DNA from: Ryuthela nishihirai
Taxonomy: Eukaryota; Arthropoda; Arachnida; Araneae; Heptathelidae
Reading direction: 5' to 3'
DNA: 64,000 nt
Assembly: GCA_038380435.1 (NCBI GenBank)
Contig: JAWZYU010000727.1
Coordinates: 1 to 64,000 of the forward strand
A program made the position numbers and the translations under genes. Positions 53,301 to 59,300 of the stretch are shown here, in pieces (positions within the stretch are counted from its first letter, which is position 1; every line of letters begins with the position of its first letter). The notes beneath the pieces are model-generated. The model saw nothing but the letters and a program-made list of their open reading frames with translations, was not told the DNA's origin and did no database searches.

Positions 53301-56300
53301 TAGAGTTAATGTAAAAAAGGTTCTAAATCAGCGTTGCTCAAGATAAAAACTATAGACTCAAAAGTTTGTAACATAACAAAATAGATTTATTTCCAAAAAT
53401 AAGTAACTCACCAAGACATCAATGAAGAAACTAAAATCTGTGCTGCTACGCATCTTACTACATTTCTCTGCTCTCTCTACAACTCTCAAGTGCTAAAATC
53501 CTCAAGTGACAAAATCCTAAGTGCTAAATCCTCCAAGTGCCTCGCAGGGCACGGTTTTGACAATTGGGCCGGCGCATGCCGAGAAAGACATTTGCATACA
53601 ATGACGGACGCAAGCTATGACGCAAGAGGGGGCGTGTCCTTGGCACGCGCTTTAACGGTTACGGTCGGGAGTTCGGAGTTGCGCGTACGCAACTCCTAGA
53701 AACTTGAAAACGAGTGCTGTGATGCCGAAAAGGAAATAAAAAATCCCCAAAATGATAAATATAACGTAAATTAAACAAAAACTGGTTAAGGTAAAGCAAA
53801 AGTGAACGATGGGGCATCACAATTATGAGTAAACAATCATATATAATGCTAACAATTTCCACTTTACAATTACATCCAAGTTTTACATAAAAAAAAATCA
53901 CTTTCAATACATAAACATACTTCAGTATACGATTTACATGAGAATTATATACTGTATACATACACATTATTTCACTAATATTAGACAGAAGTTGTTAAAT
54001 GTTCATATGAAACTGATGTTCTTAAGATAAACACAATATACCATGAAAGTCGATGTCCTTAGGAGCATAAGATGAATTTATTTCATGATGTTACAAAGGT
54101 TACAGTAGATAACACCATTTCCTGAACATACTAAAGGATGGCAAAAATTAATCAGAATATAGCTTACTGCAAATAATCATAGATGATCAATTATCGTGAT
54201 TTTGGATATATTTTTATATCCATCATCAGATTAAAGTTGATGTTTAGAAGATTGCTCAAGAAATTATGCCATTTAAATTGCAGAAGAACAGTATGATGCA
54301 AGCAAGAGTTGAAGTGTCATGTGGGAAATGTGATATATCAATTAGCAGATGCATGTATTGCTTATTGTTGCTATGTCATTGTTGTCATAATGAACCAAAT
54401 ATATTTAACTGAGTAATAATTAAATTTATAAAACTTGATTTAATCATCATCTGCTTGATTTTTAAATAAAACATATTGTGGAAATTATAATAAAATTCTC
54501 TATGCTGCAGGCATATTAGGGATGTCAGTATAGAACAATATTTGCTATTAATATAGATCATTTAATTATATCATCATCATCTCAGCATATTTTAATTTAA
54601 AGATTGTATTTGGTGAAGTAATGATGAAAGCTTTATTAAAGTTGGGGTTTGCTACATTGGCAAGTGCAGTAGAATATGTAGTTTGATGTCATTTTGATAT
54701 TCCTTTATTCTTTCTTGTAAAGATCCTGTTGTCATACCTATATAGCTTGAGGAGGCATTGTTAGTATTGTTAAAATTTGTTAGTATATGATAAACTCTAC
54801 CATTAATAGAGTCCAAATCTCTGTCTTAATTAAATTTAATGTATTAGTAGTAGATTTAATGGGAATTTTGTATTGGTATTTTTTTTATTATATTGTTCAA
54901 GAGAGTTTATTTTAGGATGATATTGTATAGAATTAGGATATTTTAGCAGTTTTCATTCATGTATCTATTTTTGGAATCATTATTGTGGATTTTTGTTTTG
55001 TTGACCATGTGAACAGGATATTACAATTTAAAACACAACAAGTAGGTTAAAAATAATTTACTACACGATTATGCTGTTTTCACAGAGTACAGTTGTTAGT
55101 CTACTGCGACCAGTTACTCGAGACTATAAATTCTTAGTCTAGGTATGAGCTACTAGGTGTGGTAAAAAGCTAACCTAAGGGATTTTTTTAATCTAGTTAA
55201 AAAGTCCAAAGTAGAGTTGTAAAACATTTACCCATTTATAAAAGTCTTAGCTGGCTTCAGCTACCATTGTACATCTTGATTAATCCTTGAAGCTTTTCTT
55301 CATGCTGATACTTGAATCACTGATGATAATATTTAGAGGATGGAGCAACTGGTCGCAGTAGACTAAGAACTGTACTCTGATGAAAACAGCCTATTTGTGT
55401 AGTAAATTATTTTTATGAACAGGATATCCACAATTTTGACAACATTGATATATAGTATTAATTTCTTTCTTTAGAGAATAATAATTGTTGTGTATCTATA
55501 TGGTCTGTACAATAATGTTTTTATAGAGGTATATATATATTTTCTTGATATAACAGAATTAAATGATATTAAATTGCTGACTAGGTAGGTTTCCGATATG
55601 CTTCAGTTATTAATCTGTCTTTGCTTTTATGTATCAGAATATCAAGAAATGCTAATTTTTTTATTCTTTTCAAATTCATATGTAAATTTTATTGTTGGAT
55701 ATATTGAATTCAAATCATTAATAAAATTGTAGAAGGAATTTTAGCAGGATATGGCCAGATAATGAAAATATCATCAATATATCTCTTCCAATTGTTTGCA
55801 CCGACTGAATTTATATGCAAATAATCTTTTGATTTTCTTCATTCTTTGCACTTCTTTCATTTGATGTAATAAATTTATATCCAAATACACCTACGTTTGA
55901 AGCCATTATGTTAATAAGAAATGCATTACTTAATTATAATCAATTCAATATTTATGATTTTTTTGCAATTGTTGATGCTTTCAATACAATTAAGGACACC
56001 AACTGCTTTATAATTAACAATAAATATTATTAATAGACTTCTGGAACTCCCATGAGATCACCTCTATCTGTTTTTTATTGTTTTTTTTTTTGATGTGATG
56101 AGCAATATTGGATATAAAATACACTATAATAGAATAACAATAATAGAATTTTAATTATCCATAAATTGGAAGAGATATATTGATGATATTTTCATTATAT
56201 GGGCTAATTCTGACTCAGCCTTCTACAATTTTATTAATGATTTGAATTCAGTATATCCAGCAATAAAATTTACATATGTATTTGAAAAGAATAAAAAAAT

Positions 56301-59300
56301 TAGAATTTCTTGATATTCTTCTGTACGAATATTCTTTTTAGAGAGCATATGGATACTACAACAATTATTATTCTCTAAAGAAACAAATTAATTCTATATA
56401 TCAATGTTGTCAAAATGTTGGATATCCTGTTCATATAGTTAACAAAATAAAAAATGAAATAAAGCTAACTAGAAGAATGCATATCACCTCTGGTGCATAT
56501 GGGAATCTTGTTTTCAAAGAGAATGAAGTTTTTCCTCTACCTACTTTTTCACTCCTTAAAAGTTTTTTTTTTTTGAGCTAACAGATGGTGGGAAAATGCA
56601 AATAGTATTTTATTAGTAATTATACAACATATAAAGAATTTGTATTTTATTTCTTAAATATACCAAGTTGCATTTACCATACCCCTCTGAGAAAAGTGGG
56701 TTTATTATTACTGTTAGTAGAATATATCTTGAAAAGCTACCACCTAAATTTCAAATATCTATATAATAATAATACCTCCCTCAAGCAGCTGCTTGCCACA
56801 GAGGTTTGACAGGAGCCTGTCAGTTTATATGCCATAGTAGAAGGTCTGTGAGGATGACAGGGCCTCAGCAGAAAAACAACACAAACGTCCATGCCATATC
56901 CGGGGCTCAAACCCAGGTCCTTACATCCAGGTCAACTTAGATCAGTAGCCAAGCATGCTAACCATCATCATCATCCTCAAGCAGCCATGGGTTATGGAGG
57001 TCCAACCAGACTGCACAGTTTAATTCTCCAAGCATATCTGTCCTGAGCTACATCTGCTGCATCCAGCCACTGCACACCAATTTTAACAAGGTCCTGTTTG
57101 ACATTGTCTGCCCACCGCATCCTAGGTCTCCCCTCTTTCTGAAGCCTTTAGGCACACTGTTCATAACCCTATTCGCCAATCTATAATTATCCATACGGGC
57201 AACATGGCCAAACCAATGGAGTCTCTGCACATTATGTTGCTTAAAGGAGGTTGCCGATTCCTTTGCCTAACCTCATCATTAGTTAGAAAGTTGACCACCT
57301 AATGCCCAAGACACTGCGTAAGCATCTAGAATCAAAAGCATCTAGTTTCCTGTTATCTTGTTTACACAGCGTCCAAGTTTCCCTACCATAACTAACCCTA
57401 GAAAGAACCAAACTATTACACAATCTAATTTTAGTCTTTAGGTGTATACGCATATTTTTCCACAATCTCCATAGATTCTTAAAAGTCCAAGCAGCAATCC
57501 CTATTCGTCTGTTAATCTCATGCCGCACATCACCAGTATCTGTTACATAGCTCCCAAGGTAATTAAAATGTGACACTAGCTCAAGACTGGAACCATTCAG
57601 ATGAACTGAATCACAATCTGCCTGACCAATTTTCATCACTTTAGTTTTCTCTCTGTTTATAACCAAACCTACTCTACTACCAGTCTCATCAACAGCTCGA
57701 ATGAAAGAGTTCATCTCATCAACATCCTTTTCCAAAAGGGCTAAATCAGCAGCATAATCTAAATCAGAAATTTTCGTATCTCCAGCCCATTTAAGGCCAA
57801 AATCTTTGCCTTGAAGTGAATTTCGCATAACATAATCAATAACCAAGCTAAAGAGAAAAGGAGACAAAATGCACCCTTGTCGAACACCAGAAGTAATGCT
57901 CAGTGTTATTATAGAGAGCTTTCATTATGTTAACTAACTTGTCTGGTATACCATATGATCTCACAATCAACCACAAATTATGATGATCAACACAATCGAA
58001 AGTGTTTTTGAAATCTACGAAGCTAGCAACTAAAGGTTTCTGAAACTAAACATTTCTCAAGAATCTGTCTAAGTGAAAATATCTGATCCACACATCCCTT
58101 ACCACTTCTGAATCCACATTGCTCATCACACAATTGAGTGTCAACCAGATTCTTAATTCTATTAAGTGCAATCATGTAAAGAACTTTTCCTGGAACAGAG
58201 AGTAGGCTGATACCCCTATAGTTATCAGAAGAACTGCGATTAGCTTTTTTGAAAATACGGATAATAATAGCTCTGGTGAAATCCTTAGGAACCATGCCTT
58301 TATGATAAAAGATGTTCAAAATTTCAGTCATCCAAGTGATAACAGAAACATTCCCAGCTCTAAGCATTTCTTTAGTAATTTCATGTACACCTAGGGATTT
58401 ATGAAGTTTAAGTTTAGAAACAGCCAAAATAACTTCAGATTGTGTTATAGGGCCAACATTAAAGCCACCAATGCATCTATCATTATTGCAAACAATGGGA
58501 GTAGAACTAACCACATTGTTTAGAACATCACTGAAATGTTCAGCCCACCTAGCCATGACAGAATCCCCACCTTCTATAACCTTACCTTGTTTATCCTTCA
58601 ATCCCTGTATACCTGTCCATTTTCTACCACACAAAACATTAACTATCTGGTACTGCTGTTGTGCTGCCTAACTGCTTCCTCAGGTTTGTCAGCCAAGCCA
58701 ACAAGCCAAAGATTCTTATCACAGCTAACCGATCCTTTACACGTTTATTAAGCTCTCTGTAATGCTTTGTATTAGGACTAGTAGGGTATTGATTAAGGAC
58801 ATTCCTGCAGTTCTTTCTTTCTGAAAAAAACTCAAGTGCCTTATCACTCAAATAATTCTGTCTCCTCTGCTCCTTTTTCCATAAAAGAGTACTGCTCCAG
58901 TTTCCACAAAAACCTGTTTAAAATGGTCCCATTCTTCCCAAACTTCAGTAGTAAGCAAATCATGACTTCATAATGACTAAGTAACCTATCATGGTAAGCT
59001 TTAGCTATAACTGGGTCTTTCAGAGTTTCAGTATTAAAGGTAAAATTTTTACCCTAGCACAAAACTTCTTAAGTTTCAGTTGCAAGACACCTTTAACCAG
59101 GTAATGGTCAGATTCAATTTCAGCTCCCCTATATGCCCCAGTATTCCTAACAGAACTAGCCCATTTGCTGTTAATTAATATATAATCAATCATATTCTTA
59201 TGTAGCCCATCAGGTGAAACCCATGTGTACTTATGTATGTTGCGGTGTTTGGAATAAGTGATAGTTATTCTGAAACCATTGAGTTTACTTACCTGTAAGA

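Larger units (their letters stand above)
48696..53821 (-). mobile_element. young LTR retrotransposon, gag-containing, no pol (nonautonomous)
   Basis: Two 687-bp LTRs (48696-49382 and 53135-53821) enclose 3752 bp. Coding direction is minus. Minus-strand LTRs begin TGTGATGCCCC and end GCGTTACA (TG..CA). About 19 bases after the 5' LTR lies TGGCGCAACGAACAGGGACT, similar to a tRNA-Lys-type primer binding site. Before the 3' LTR lies the purine tract GGAAGGGGGAGT. The interior holds a CCHC gag (52726-51611) and one further ORF (51614-50943), then 1.5 kb without coding capacity. No protease, RT, RNase H or integrase block was found on either strand. Confidence 0.9.
54190..55869 (-). mobile_element. 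Penelope-like retroelement, minus copy
   Basis: On the minus strand the RT block [17 protein letters not shown] is at about 55790, followed by [35 protein letters not shown] and later a [16 protein letters not shown] block (55450). The coding part is interrupted by the 395-bp insert at 55022-55416. The 3' end near 54195 carries a hammerhead-like motif. Confidence 0.75.
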
